A stretch of 64,000 nucleotides of DNA from an uncultured Mediterraneibacter sp. (lineage in GTDB: Bacteria; Bacillota; Clostridia; Lachnospirales; Lachnospiraceae): NCBI GenBank assembly GCA_944381935.1, contig CALWMN010000009.1:47128-111127 (forward strand), in the 5' to 3' direction. Both the position numbers and the translations under genes were made by a program. The notes beneath the pieces are model-generated. The model made no database searches. It saw only the letters and a list, made by a program, of their open reading frames with translations, and was not told where the DNA came from. Of this stretch, positions 41,698-50,113 are shown in pieces (the stretch's first letter is position 1; each line of letters opens with the position of its first letter).

Positions 41698-42398
41698 AAT
41701 CTGCCAATCTCTTCCTTTGTCAATTTCCTGTACTCTCCCGGTTTCAGGCTCTCATCCAGGACGAGAGTTCCCATCCTTACGCGTTTCAGGTACAGCACAT
41801 GTTTTCCGACAGATTCAAACATACGTTTCACCTGATGGAACCGCCCTTCCTTTACGGTCAGGAGGATCTCACAGACAGGATCCCGGGAAAGCACCTCAAG
41901 CTTTGCCGGGAGAGCAGGCTTCTCATCTCCGATATCAAGCCCGGCTTCAAACTTCGCCCGGTCCTCCTGTGTCACACATTTGTCAATTCTGGCATAATAT
42001 ACCTTGTCGACGTGTCTGCGGGGAGAAAGAAGCCGGTGGGCAAGCGCCCCATCGTTGGTGATCAGAAGAAGCCCCTCTGTGTCTTTGTCCAGTCTTCCGA
42101 CGGGGAAGAGATCCTGCCGCTGCTTTTCCGTGATCAGGTCCAGGACAGTGGCTTCGTGTGCATCCTTTGACGCAGAAATCACACCTGCCGGTTTATTGAG
42201 CATATAGTATTCATATTCTGCATATCTGACAGCTTCCCCGTTTACGGAAACGGCATCCTTATCTGTATCCACCTTCTGCTCCGGTCTTTTTACAATGCTG
42301 CCGTTGACCGATACGTTTCCCTTTGCAATATCTCGCCTTGCCTGGCTTCTTGTTCCATATCCCATATCTGCAAGATATTTGTCCAGCCTTACTCTCAT
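41691..42398 (-). CDS. RsuA-family pseudouridine synthase
   Basis: A 235-residue enzyme with an N-terminal S4 domain (RLDKYLADMGYGTRSQARRDI) and the RsuA-type catalytic motif VGRLDKDTEGLLLITNDG. RsuA enzymes modify 16S or 23S rRNA small targets; which one is not evident. The ATG at 42398 overlaps the stop of the upstream methyltransferase as ATGA, which fixes the start and rules out a 30-residue longer version. Confidence 0.93.
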   Translation of the reverse strand: MRVRLDKYLADMGYGTRSQARRDIAKGNVSVNGSIVKRPEQKVDTDKDAVSVNGEAVRYAEYEYYMLNKPAGVISASKDAHEATVLDLITEKQRQDLFPVGRLDKDTEGLLLITNDGALAHRLLSPRRHVDKVYYARIDKCVTQEDRAKFEAGLDIGDEKPALPAKLEVLSRDPVCEILLTVKEGRFHQVKRMFESVGKHVLYLKRVRMGTLVLDESLKPGEYRKLTKEEIGRLC

Positions 42399-43783
42399 GA
42401 GGACTGCCACCGCCATCCTGGAAGATATTTGTTCTTCAGCGTCTGATTTGCCAGTTTGCCGAACCCGAGCGGGAATCCGTCCACACACACCAGGTACCAG
42501 CCTTTCTCCTTTAAAGCTGCCATATCTTCCACACGGAGGGTCTCTCCCTTCAGATACCGGATCACCCGTTCATCTGCCGCCGGGAAATCCAGGATATTCT
42601 CATATTCTTCTTTTTTCAGGTTCATGGCAAGGGCCTGGCTGGGCTCAAATCTTTTCTTTTTCAATTCCCCGAGAAAGAGCCCTGTCCGCAGGAACCGGAT
42701 CCTTCCAAGCTTCGGGATATCCTCCGGCATATAGTACACCTTCTCTGCGCGTATCTCAATCCTGCCCGGGTCAAAACTGCGCCGGATCAATGCGAGGAAC
42801 TCCCTTAGTTCATCGGGGAGAACTGTTTTATGTGTGGCATCCGCGGCAGGATATGAAGCCTGCCCCTGCCCTCCCTTCTTCAAAAGGGCCAGGAAATGCC
42901 CCTCCCCGCTCATACGGTGGGGAAAGATGCGCACGGTCTTTTTCAGCTCTTTTCCTCCGCCCTCTGAAACAGAGGGGAGTCCGGGGGAAAACCCTTCATA
43001 GCCTTCCATTGCACAGAGTTCAAATTCCGGATGCTCCTTTAACAGAAATGCAACGGCCTGCTCATTTTCCAGCGGTGAGAAGGTGCAGGTCGAGTAGAGC
43101 ATCATCCCGCCGGGTTTCAGCATCTCGGCCGCCTGTGTAAGGATGCTTTTCTGAATCCGGGAAAAATATTCGGGTCCGTGTTCCTCCCAGGCTCGTATCA
43201 TCCTGCGGTCCTTGCGGAACATTCCCTCTCCCGAACAGGGAGCATCGATCAGGATCTTATCAAAATACCCTGAGAAGGAAGAAACCAGTTTTCCTGGCTC
43301 TTCACTCAATACAAGGATATTCCCGATGCCGAATAATTCCAGGTTTTTCAGAAGGCCCCTGGAGCGTGAACTGCTCAGGTCGTTGGCAGCCAGCACGCCC
43401 GTGCCCCGAAGCTTTGCCCCCAGCTCTGTTGCCTTTCCGCCGGGAGCCGCACACACATCCAGCACCTTATCCCCCGGTTCGACCGGCAGGCGGTCGGCGG
43501 GCGTCATGGCACTTGGCTCCTGCAGGTAATACAGACCGGCAAAATAGTACGGATGCTTTGCAGGCTGGACTTCATCGCCGTTATAGAAAAAACCGTTGTG
43601 TATCCAGGGCACCCTTTCGAGCGGCCACGGGGCGATCTTTAAGAAGTCCTCTGCTGACAGCTTCGCTGTATTGACACGGAGCCCGTAATGACGCGGCTCA
43701 TCAAAACACTCCAGGTACTTTTTATAGTCATCTGCACCGAGCAGATTTTCCATCTCTTTTTCAAAGGCTCTCGGTAAGTTCAT
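42395..43783 (-). CDS. RsmF/RsmB-type rRNA cytosine-C5 methyltransferase
   Basis: A 462-residue NOL1/NOP2/Sun-family enzyme. The SAM site is VCAAPGGKATELGAKL. The catalytic cysteines are in DAPCSGEGMFRKD and in YSTCTFSPLENEQAVAFLL. A C-terminal domain of about 160 residues resembles the RsmF PUA-like extension. The N-terminus (LPRAFEKEMENLLG, YGLRVNTAKLSAEDFL) also fits. It starts the ATGA-coupled unit with the RsuA-type gene. Confidence 0.92.
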   Translation of the reverse strand: MNLPRAFEKEMENLLGADDYKKYLECFDEPRHYGLRVNTAKLSAEDFLKIAPWPLERVPWIHNGFFYNGDEVQPAKHPYYFAGLYYLQEPSAMTPADRLPVEPGDKVLDVCAAPGGKATELGAKLRGTGVLAANDLSSSRSRGLLKNLELFGIGNILVLSEEPGKLVSSFSGYFDKILIDAPCSGEGMFRKDRRMIRAWEEHGPEYFSRIQKSILTQAAEMLKPGGMMLYSTCTFSPLENEQAVAFLLKEHPEFELCAMEGYEGFSPGLPSVSEGGGKELKKTVRIFPHRMSGEGHFLALLKKGGQGQASYPAADATHKTVLPDELREFLALIRRSFDPGRIEIRAEKVYYMPEDIPKLGRIRFLRTGLFLGELKKKRFEPSQALAMNLKKEEYENILDFPAADERVIRYLKGETLRVEDMAALKEKGWYLVCVDGFPLGFGKLANQTLKNKYLPGWRWQSS

Positions 43784-43837
43784 CTCATTTCCTCCATAAA
43801 GGAAAGTATATCATGATTTCCCGGCTCATTAAACCCC

Positions 43838-44674
43838 CTACCGGAAATTACAGCTTACTTTTCTCTCTTCCAGATATTTCAGCACAGGGTACGGATTTAT
43901 ACTGATTTCCTCCCCTTCCGGATAGATGTAGATTCCCACGTGGAGATGGACTGGAAAATTCCCTGTCGTCCCCTCCGTCGTACTGTATCCGGTATCTCCC
44001 ATATATCCGAGCAGGTCGCCGGCCTTTACTTCACTTCCCTCCTCGACCTGGGCATAAGAATCCAGATGCGCATAGTAGAAGTATGCCCCCTGGGGACCTT
44101 CTATGCCCAGGCGGTAGCCGCCAAGCTCCAGCCATCCCTTACTTTTGACTGTACCGTCTGTCATGCTCACGACCGGATATAATCCCCGCCTGTTGACAGA
44201 CGGCATAATGTCTGTCCCCTCATGGCCCCGATCCCCTTTATAGCTTCTGCCAAACATCCAGGAGTCTTCAAAGCCAACCGTAATATCCTTTCGGTTTGAA
44301 GCTTCTGCCACAGGAAAATATTCCACGTCGTCCCAGATCGCCCTGCATGCCGTAAGATAGCTGCCCCACTCCGCCTTCGTCTCCCACCGCGTCCTTTCAG
44401 AGAGGAGGTCTGGGGGAGAGAACGGCTCCTTCTTCCTTCCGAAATCCGTCTCCAGCCAGTATATGCCCAGAATTTCTCCCGGGGAATCCAGTGTCCTGAC
44501 TATAGCAAGGGCATCGCTGTCCAGCGGCTGGCTCCGAAATTCCGCCGTGGTCAGAATCTCTTTGTTGAGCCGCCCTGTTTCACCGATCCACTTAAGCCTC
44601 TGCATCTGGATTACTGCAAATACGGCAAGCAGGAACAACAGGAAAATATATGTCCGGTATCTTACATGCCTCAA
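43838..44674 (-). CDS. M23-family metallopeptidase (LytM domain), membrane anchored
   Basis: A 278-residue protein with a basic start (LRHVRYRT), one membrane anchor (IFLLFLLAVFAVIQ) and a C-terminal LytM domain. The zinc ligands are in GHEGTDIM (His and Asp) and HLHVGIY (His-x-His), and YFYYAHLDSYAQ fits the family; the enzyme should cut cross-bridges or stem peptides. I prefer TTG 44674, preceded by AAGGGGATTATC and by a -10-like TATAGT; ATG 44713 is an alternative that adds 13 Lys/Arg-rich residues. Divergent from ylbJ. Confidence 0.85.
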   Translation of the reverse strand: MRHVRYRTYIFLLFLLAVFAVIQMQRLKWIGETGRLNKEILTTAEFRSQPLDSDALAIVRTLDSPGEILGIYWLETDFGRKKEPFSPPDLLSERTRWETKAEWGSYLTACRAIWDDVEYFPVAEASNRKDITVGFEDSWMFGRSYKGDRGHEGTDIMPSVNRRGLYPVVSMTDGTVKSKGWLELGGYRLGIEGPQGAYFYYAHLDSYAQVEEGSEVKAGDLLGYMGDTGYSTTEGTTGNFPVHLHVGIYIYPEGEEISINPYPVLKYLEERKVSCNFR

Positions 44675-44772
44675 GATAATCCCCTTTTTTCTTTTACTAT
44701 ATGACCGGCACATAAAAACAATTCTTTTCTCATATATCTGAATTAATACTGGGTATGATCGCGGGGCATCCG

Positions 44773-45711
44773 ATGAAACATTTTTCTGCCGCCCTTCTTG
44801 CAACTGCTCTGTTTGCCGTTATGCTTGCTTTCCCCAAAGCAGTATTTCACGGCGCTGAAGAAGGGCTGCTTTTGTGGTATCAGGTTATATTTCCAACACT
44901 ATTTCCGTTTCTCGTCATCACAAACCTCCTGATGCAGACAGGCGGGATCCGCATGATTACCCGTATCTTTGCAAAAATATTCTGCCGCATCTTCCGTGTG
45001 TCTGAAAACGGAAGCTTTGCTGTCATTACAGGATTTCTCTGCGGGTATCCGATGGGGGCAAAAATAACGGCGGATCTGCTCAGAGGCGGAAGGATCAGCC
45101 GGAGGGAAGCGTCTTATCTCCTGTCCTTTTGCAACAATACAAGCCCTGTTTTTATCGTGAACTATATTGTGTGGAAATCCCTGGGAAAAAACGATCTGCT
45201 TCTGCCCACGCTGGCAATCCTGTATGCATCGCCAATCCTCATAAGCCTCATAACACGCAGGTTTTATCTCAAAGGAGAGCCGCAGTTTCCCGACCTGGCG
45301 CAGGCAGAGATACACAGGAAAGAGAAATCCGGTTTTTCGGCTGTAGACGCCTGTATGATGGACAGCTTTGAATCCATCGTGAAGGTCGGCGGCTATATCA
45401 TCCTGTTTTCTGTACTCATCGCGCTTATACAGGAAATTTCACCGGACAATCCCGTCTTTTTTGCCGTCTGCGTCCCGCTGGAGGTTACGAACGGCATCTC
45501 CATGCTCACGGGACAGGTCAAAGACATGCGAATCTGCTATCCGGCAGTCCTTGCCCTGACCTCTTTCGGCGGCGTGTGCTCAGCCGCACAGACACAGTGT
45601 ATGATAAACGGGACAGAGCTGAGCGTTTCCTCTTATCTCATACAAAAACTGGCTGCCGCGCTGGCAGCCAGTTTACTGGCATTTCTCTTTCTGGGTCTGT
45701 GGCAGGCCTGA
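44773..45711 (+). CDS. ylbJ: Sporulation integral membrane protein YlbJ
   Basis: A 312-residue polytopic protein of the nucleoside-recognition (Gate) type with about eight helices. The motifs VIFPTLFPFLVITNLL, GFLCGYPMGAKITADL and YLLSFCNNTSPVFIVNYIVW are typical of YlbJ, needed for spore cortex formation in Bacillus. ATG 44773 has GCGGGG six bases before it; an ATG at 44755 has no ribosome site. It ends one base before the stop of the convergent DivIVA-like gene. Confidence 0.9.
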   Translation: MKHFSAALLATALFAVMLAFPKAVFHGAEEGLLLWYQVIFPTLFPFLVITNLLMQTGGIRMITRIFAKIFCRIFRVSENGSFAVITGFLCGYPMGAKITADLLRGGRISRREASYLLSFCNNTSPVFIVNYIVWKSLGKNDLLLPTLAILYASPILISLITRRFYLKGEPQFPDLAQAEIHRKEKSGFSAVDACMMDSFESIVKVGGYIILFSVLIALIQEISPDNPVFFAVCVPLEVTNGISMLTGQVKDMRICYPAVLALTSFGGVCSAAQTQCMINGTELSVSSYLIQKLAAALAASLLAFLFLGLWQA

Positions 45712-46293
45712 TCAGACATTGTCCTGAGGAGCATAGTTGTCGGAATCCTCCTCCGGTATCTGAAGTTCTGCCCTGTTTGAGCGGACAGTATCGTAGCACT
45801 CCTGAAGAGAGTTGATCAAGCCGTCATACTTCGTCGTATAACTGTCGAGCGTATGCCCGATAATACTTTCTGCATTTGCGAGAAGGTCGTCCGTGTACTG
45901 GATCGCACCAATGCGGATTGTGTTGGCATCTTCAGTGGCGTTGTCAATGATCTCCTGTGCCTGGGCAGTTGCCTGCGTCACAATCTCATTCGCCTGGGCG
46001 TAGGCCTGCTGCATAATCTCATGCTCACTGACAAGTTCTGTCGTCTGTACCTGCGCCTCCTCAATCATGGCGTCCGCTTTCGCCTTAGCGTCTGCCAGTA
46101 TCGCATCCCTGTTTGCAATAATCTTCTGATAGCGTTTGATCTCGTCAGGAGTCTTCATTCTAAGTTCCCTTAACAGCTCATCCAGATGTTCCTTATTCAC
46201 AATGATCTTCGTAGTGGATAACGGCTGGAATTTACAATCCCTGTCGATATATTCCTCGATTTCTTCAATAATCTGCTCAATACGGCTGCTCAT
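45712..46293 (-). CDS. DivIVA-like coiled-coil protein
   Basis: A 193-residue protein, mostly helical. The N-terminal part (EEIEEYIDRDCKFQPLSTTKIIVNKEHLDELLRELR) is followed by a long coiled coil rich in Ala, Glu and Gln (residues about 60-130). It resembles proteins annotated as ATPase or DivIVA-like in Clostridia. A scaffold at poles or septa is possible. It lies just downstream of coaD on the same strand, and directly abuts ylbJ tail to tail with no spacer. Confidence 0.75.
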   Translation of the reverse strand: MSSRIEQIIEEIEEYIDRDCKFQPLSTTKIIVNKEHLDELLRELRMKTPDEIKRYQKIIANRDAILADAKAKADAMIEEAQVQTTELVSEHEIMQQAYAQANEIVTQATAQAQEIIDNATEDANTIRIGAIQYTDDLLANAESIIGHTLDSYTTKYDGLINSLQECYDTVRSNRAELQIPEEDSDNYAPQDNV

Positions 46294-46295
46294 TG

Positions 46296-46793
46296 TTACA
46301 CTCTCCTTTTTGCATTTGTATGCATCTTTTTCTTAAGCTCCACGGCAACTGCCTCCGGCACAAACTGTGACAGATCTCCCCCAAAAGCAGCGATTTCTTT
46401 CACCGTGGTCGAACTCAAATAAGAATATTCAATACTTGTTGTCAAAAACATGGTCTCCACATTCGGAGCCAGTTTGTGATTCGTCTGTGACATCTGCAAT
46501 TCATATTCAAAATCTGTTATTGCCCGAAGTCCCCTGATCACAACATCGGCTTCCATCCGCGAAGCAAAATCAACCAGGAGCCCATCGAAGGGCTCGATTC
46601 TGACATTGGGCAGTTTTCCTGTCACTTCCTCTAACATTTTAACACGTTCTTCCACAGAAAACAACGGCATTTTCGCTTTATTGTTCAATACTCCGACAAT
46701 TAATTCGTCCACGATCTTGTACGATCTCCGTATGATATCATAATGTCCGTATGTAACGGGATCAAAACTTCCGGGATAAATCGCTCTCAGCAT
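46296..46793 (-). CDS. coaD: Phosphopantetheine adenylyltransferase
   Basis: Makes dephospho-CoA from ATP and phosphopantetheine. It has 165 residues; the nucleotidyl-transferase motif is [19 protein letters not shown], and the C-terminal [18 protein letters not shown] matches the ISSTxVK signature. It overlaps rsmD by seven bases, the conserved rsmD-coaD pair of Firmicutes (ylbH-ylbI). Confidence 0.97.
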   Translation of the reverse strand: MLRAIYPGSFDPVTYGHYDIIRRSYKIVDELIVGVLNNKAKMPLFSVEERVKMLEEVTGKLPNVRIEPFDGLLVDFASRMEADVVIRGLRAITDFEYELQMSQTNHKLAPNVETMFLTTSIEYSYLSSTTVKEIAAFGGDLSQFVPEAVAVELKKKMHTNAKRRV

Positions 46794-47356
46794 ATTTCCA
46801 CTTTACCTGCTCTTTCCAAAAACACATGTTTATTCGTCTTATAATCCTTCTCCCTGAGGATATCAAACCCCAGTTCCCGGGCATAGCCAAAGGAAGTCCC
46901 TTTTGAAGCTTCCACAATGATGACCGTATCCTCATATACCAGCCCGGATCCCGAGAGATACTCCAGAACCGTTTTCTCCAGGCCTTTGTCGTAGGGCGGG
47001 TCCATAAAAATAAAATCGAAAGCCGTCTCCCCCTCGAGCTGATAAAGCGAACTCATCACATCCTTTGTCATTGTAACCGCTTTATGTTCAAGGCGGGTCG
47101 TCCTTAAATTTTCCTTGATACAAGCCATCGCTTTGGGGTTGTTCTCAACGAAAACCGCCTCCCGGGCGCCGCGGCTAAGGGCCTCTATGCCGATCCCTCC
47201 GCTGCCGCTGAAAAGATCCAGAAAAATACAGTCGTATATGGATGGAGCGATCATATTGAACAGAGTCTCTTTAATCCGGTCTGTAGTCGGCCTTGTATCC
47301 ATTCCCTCCAGAGTCTTGAGCCTGAGCCTCCTTGCACTTCCGGCAATCACTCGCAT
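46787..47356 (-). CDS. rsmD: 16S rRNA guanine-N2 methyltransferase RsmD
   Basis: Methylates G966 of 16S rRNA in E. coli numbering. It has 189 residues starting [18 protein letters not shown]. The SAM loop is in [20 protein letters not shown] and the catalytic motif is the DPPY of [16 protein letters not shown] 47356 has GAGGTG upstream. It directly precedes coaD. Confidence 0.97.
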   Translation of the reverse strand: MRVIAGSARRLRLKTLEGMDTRPTTDRIKETLFNMIAPSIYDCIFLDLFSGSGGIGIEALSRGAREAVFVENNPKAMACIKENLRTTRLEHKAVTMTKDVMSSLYQLEGETAFDFIFMDPPYDKGLEKTVLEYLSGSGLVYEDTVIIVEASKGTSFGYARELGFDILREKDYKTNKHVFLERAGKVEIC

Positions 47357-47399
47357 AAGGCGACACCTCACTTTGTATAACTATGGTGAATTTTAGCAG

Positions 47400-47432
47400 A
47401 AAAAAGCACTCAGGTCAATCCCGAGCGCTTTT
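47400..47432 (-). terminator. Intrinsic terminator after the SASP gene
   Basis: AAAAGCGCTCGGG and CCTGAGTGCTTTT on the minus strand form a 13-bp stem with two G-U pairs and a short loop, followed by a T tract. It stands between the SASP gene and rsmD. Confidence 0.9.
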
Positions 47433-47446
47433 CCCTGTCAGATGTG

Positions 47447-47653
47447 TTATTTACCAGCCATCTGCTTTTCCTGCTGTTCGATCATTTTCTTGACCATATA
47501 TCCTCCTACAGAACCGTTCTGTTTGGAAGTAAGGTCACCGTTGTAGCCGTCTGATAACGGTACTCCAAGTTCGTTTGCTACCTCGTACTTGAATTTGTCC
47601 AGAGCACTTTTTGCCTCAGGAACAGCAGCTCTGTTAGATGAACGACTTGCCAT
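47447..47653 (-). CDS. Alpha/beta-type small acid-soluble spore protein
   Basis: A 68-residue DNA-binding spore protein that protects DNA in the dormant forespore. It begins MASRSSNRAAVPEAKSALDKFKYEVANELGV, containing the GPR germination protease site (K-Y-E-V-A-N-E). The second conserved block GGYMVKKMIEQQEKQMAG follows. ATG 47653 has AAGGAGG upstream. It is direct evidence that the organism forms endospores. It is preceded by a long structured leader and followed by a terminator. Confidence 0.95.
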   Translation of the reverse strand: MASRSSNRAAVPEAKSALDKFKYEVANELGVPLSDGYNGDLTSKQNGSVGGYMVKKMIEQQEKQMAGK

Positions 47654-47712
47654 TTCATTTTCCTCCTTTTGCATCTTAAGCAGCATGTTCTGCCGCTCTC
47701 ATGTGTTTTGTA

Positions 47713-47794
47713 ACGCATCGGTCCGGCTTTGCATCTGCATATCGATCGTTTTGCAGAGATCTGTTTCAATCTTTTCTGCCGGACCGCTATGCGT
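47713..47794 (-). ncRNA. Structured RNA element in the SASP leader
   Basis: On the minus strand ACGCAT (47794-47789) pairs with ATGCGT (47718-47713), GGTCCGGC (47785-47778) pairs with GCCGGACC (47727-47720), and TGCAGAGAT/ATCTGCA (47752-47760 with 47733-47739, one bulge) forms an inner hairpin. The element is about 80 bases, lies 60 bases before the SASP ATG and has no T tract. It could be a leader that controls translation of the spore protein or a separate RNA. I know no family to which it belongs. Confidence 0.55.
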
Positions 47795-47822
47795 CTGCTT
47801 CCGTTCGTCTGTGTTACACTGA

Positions 47823-47851
47823 TAGTATATGGAGTGAACGTGCTTTTACTC
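47823..47851 (-). promoter_or_regulatory. Forespore-type (sigma-G-like) promoter candidate of the SASP gene
   Basis: On the minus strand GAGTA (47851-47847) and TATACTA (47829-47823) are 17 bases apart and differ from the sigma-G patterns GHATR and CATAHTA at one position each. SASP genes are usually read by sigma-G. The match is loose, and TATACT alone could also serve sigma-A. Confidence 0.4.
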
Positions 47852-47893
47852 TGGAAATTCATAGCAAAAATATGAAACGGCCAAAAAACGTTT

Positions 47894-49954
47894 TTACAGG
47901 GTCTCTTCGAGATTCCGATTTGTAATAAACTGCTTCAGCGCTTTGGAAAGTCCTTTGTTTGCGGGGGATTCAAGAGCGGGGTCATCCCGCAGGATTTCTC
48001 CTGCCGCTTCTGACGCCTGCTGCAAAATAGCAGAATCCTGAAATACATCACCCACGCGGAAATTCATCACTCCGCTCTGCCGGATGCCGAACAGGTCGCC
48101 GGGACCCCGCAGACGGAGATCCTCCCCCGCGATAAAGAACCCGTCATTTGAATGGTTCAGGATATTCAGTCGCTCCTTTGTCTCCTTCGCTTTCGACGCC
48201 GTCATAAAGATGCAGTAAGACTGATGCTTTCCCCGCCCTACCCGCCCTCTGAGCTGATGGAGCTGGGCAAGTCCGAATCGCTCGGAATTTTCAATCATGA
48301 TGACAGTCGCGTTGGGAACATTAATCCCTACTTCAATGACTGTAGTCGAGACAAGGATCTGGATTTCATTTTTCCCGAAAGCCTCCATGACCGCATCCTT
48401 CTCCTGCTGCTTCATCCTTCCGTGCAGGCAGCCCACGGTAATATTTTCTCCCATTTCTTCCTGCAGCATCTCATAATAATCCGTGACATTTTCTGCATCC
48501 AGCGCTTCGCTTTCCTCCACCATCGGGCAGATTACATAGCACTGCCTCCCTTCTCCCACCTGTTTTTTCATGAACTGATAGGCGGTCTTTCTGTATCCGT
48601 TATCCACGACGCAATTTTTAATCGGTATCCTGTCCCTGGGCATCTCGTCGATGACAGAGATATCTAGATCCCCGTAGAGAATGATCCCAAGCGTCCTGGG
48701 AATCGGCGTTGCGCTCATCACAAGAATATGGGGGATGTTTCCTTTCTGCGCCAGCGCTTCGCGCTGTTTTACCCCAAATCTGTGCTGTTCATCTGTCACA
48801 ACCAGTGCCAGGTTCTGATAGACGACTCTGTCCTGGATCAGTGCATGCGTGCCGATTATGATGGATGCTTCGTGGGTTTCAATTCTCCTGTAACTTTCCC
48901 TTTTTTCTTTCGCTGTCATCGATCCTGTCAGAAGCTCTGCCCGAAGGGGAATATCATATTTTTCCAGCATGGATAAGATCGTTTCATAATGCTGGCGGGC
49001 CAGAACTTCTGTGGGAGCCATCAGGGCGCCCTGGTATCCGTTTAGTCCGTTTAGCATGAGCGCAAGAAAGGCAATGATTGTTTTGCCGGACCCGACATCC
49101 CCCTGAATCAGACGGGACATGACAGTCCTGCCCATCATGTCCGCCCGGATCTCTTCCCAAACACGCCGCTGGGCGCCGGTAAGGCTGTAAGGGAGCGCCT
49201 GAAGAAATGCATTGACAGCAGGCTTTTCTTCCATCGGGAAGAAATTTTCTTCTCGGTCCTCTGTCTCTTTCAGCCTGCGCAGGGATAGGACAAAAACAAG
49301 AAATTCCTCAAAGACAAACCGCCTCCTTGCTTCAAGGAAGCTGTCTTTGCTGTCCGGGAAATGCATCTGCATCAGTGCGTCCCGGAAGGGCATAAAGCCA
49401 TATTTCTCCACAATCCTTTCCGGCATTACATCTTCCCGTATCTCAATACATTCCAAAGCCTGCCGTACTGCTTTTGCAACCGCATTATTTGACAGGCCCG
49501 AAGTAAGGCAGTAAACAGGCTGCATGGCATTTTTCTTTTCCCTGTATTTTTCGGCAGGATAAAAAATCTCAGGGTGCTCCATGACAAGACCATCCTTCTT
49601 TCGCAGCACCCTGCCGCGCAGTGTAAGCGTTCCGCCTTTCCCCAATGTATTGCGAAGAAACGGCATACGGAACCAGACCACCTTCAGCGTGCCGGTCAGA
49701 TCCTTCAGATAAAGTGTTGTAATCTGCATATTTCTGCCCCCGCCGACTTGGATTCGTCCGAATATGCTGCCGGTTATCGTACAGACACTGCCTTCCTCCG
49801 CCTCGGATATCGGAACGGCATCCTCATATATTTCGTATGATCTGGGATAATAACGGATCAAGTCGCCCACTGTACGGATTCCCAGCCGCCCAAAAAGTTT
49901 TTCCGTCTTGTCCCCGACTCCCTTCAAATCACGGATCCTGCTCTGTTCCTCCAT
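47894..49954 (-). CDS. recG: ATP-dependent DNA helicase RecG
   Basis: Branch-migration helicase for stalled forks and Holliday junctions. It has 686 residues: an N-terminal wedge/OB domain (residues about 1-160), then motor motifs LIQGDVGSGKTIIAFLAL (Walker A), VVTDEQHRFGVKQR (DExH), MSATPIPRTLG, and the C-terminal VATVIEVGINVPNATVM-like and QLHQLRGRVGRG motifs. It follows fakA after a terminator, with a 160-base gap whose minus strand shows a CCAA...TTGG hairpin. Confidence 0.97.
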   Translation of the reverse strand: MEEQSRIRDLKGVGDKTEKLFGRLGIRTVGDLIRYYPRSYEIYEDAVPISEAEEGSVCTITGSIFGRIQVGGGRNMQITTLYLKDLTGTLKVVWFRMPFLRNTLGKGGTLTLRGRVLRKKDGLVMEHPEIFYPAEKYREKKNAMQPVYCLTSGLSNNAVAKAVRQALECIEIREDVMPERIVEKYGFMPFRDALMQMHFPDSKDSFLEARRRFVFEEFLVFVLSLRRLKETEDREENFFPMEEKPAVNAFLQALPYSLTGAQRRVWEEIRADMMGRTVMSRLIQGDVGSGKTIIAFLALMLNGLNGYQGALMAPTEVLARQHYETILSMLEKYDIPLRAELLTGSMTAKEKRESYRRIETHEASIIIGTHALIQDRVVYQNLALVVTDEQHRFGVKQREALAQKGNIPHILVMSATPIPRTLGIILYGDLDISVIDEMPRDRIPIKNCVVDNGYRKTAYQFMKKQVGEGRQCYVICPMVEESEALDAENVTDYYEMLQEEMGENITVGCLHGRMKQQEKDAVMEAFGKNEIQILVSTTVIEVGINVPNATVIMIENSERFGLAQLHQLRGRVGRGKHQSYCIFMTASKAKETKERLNILNHSNDGFFIAGEDLRLRGPGDLFGIRQSGVMNFRVGDVFQDSAILQQASEAAGEILRDDPALESPANKGLSKALKQFITNRNLEETL

Positions 49955-50063
49955 CTTTGTCCTCCATGCCTTAAATCACCGGAAATGCCAAAAGGCACAT
50001 CCTGGAATTGAAAGCGGTCGCCAAGGTTCCGGGCAAGCTCGGACTTTGGTCTGTCGCAATCGC

Positions 50064-50097
50064 AAAAAACAGGCGCTCTTTCCAGAGAAAGCGCGCC
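50064..50097 (-). terminator. Intrinsic terminator after fakA
   Basis: GGCGCTCTTTC (50072-50082) pairs with GAAAGCGCGCC (50087-50097) apart from one mismatch, with a CAGA loop. The minus strand continues with TGTTTTTT. It separates yloU-fakA from recG. Confidence 0.88.
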
Positions 50098-50113
50098 CGG
50101 CTGTCATCTTATT

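Noticed and set aside
42295-43140. Open frame on the plus strand over the RsmF-type gene (about 280 codons)
   Set aside because: No domain, heavy in Ser/Pro/Arg, opposite a gene with both catalytic cysteines; an antisense artefact.
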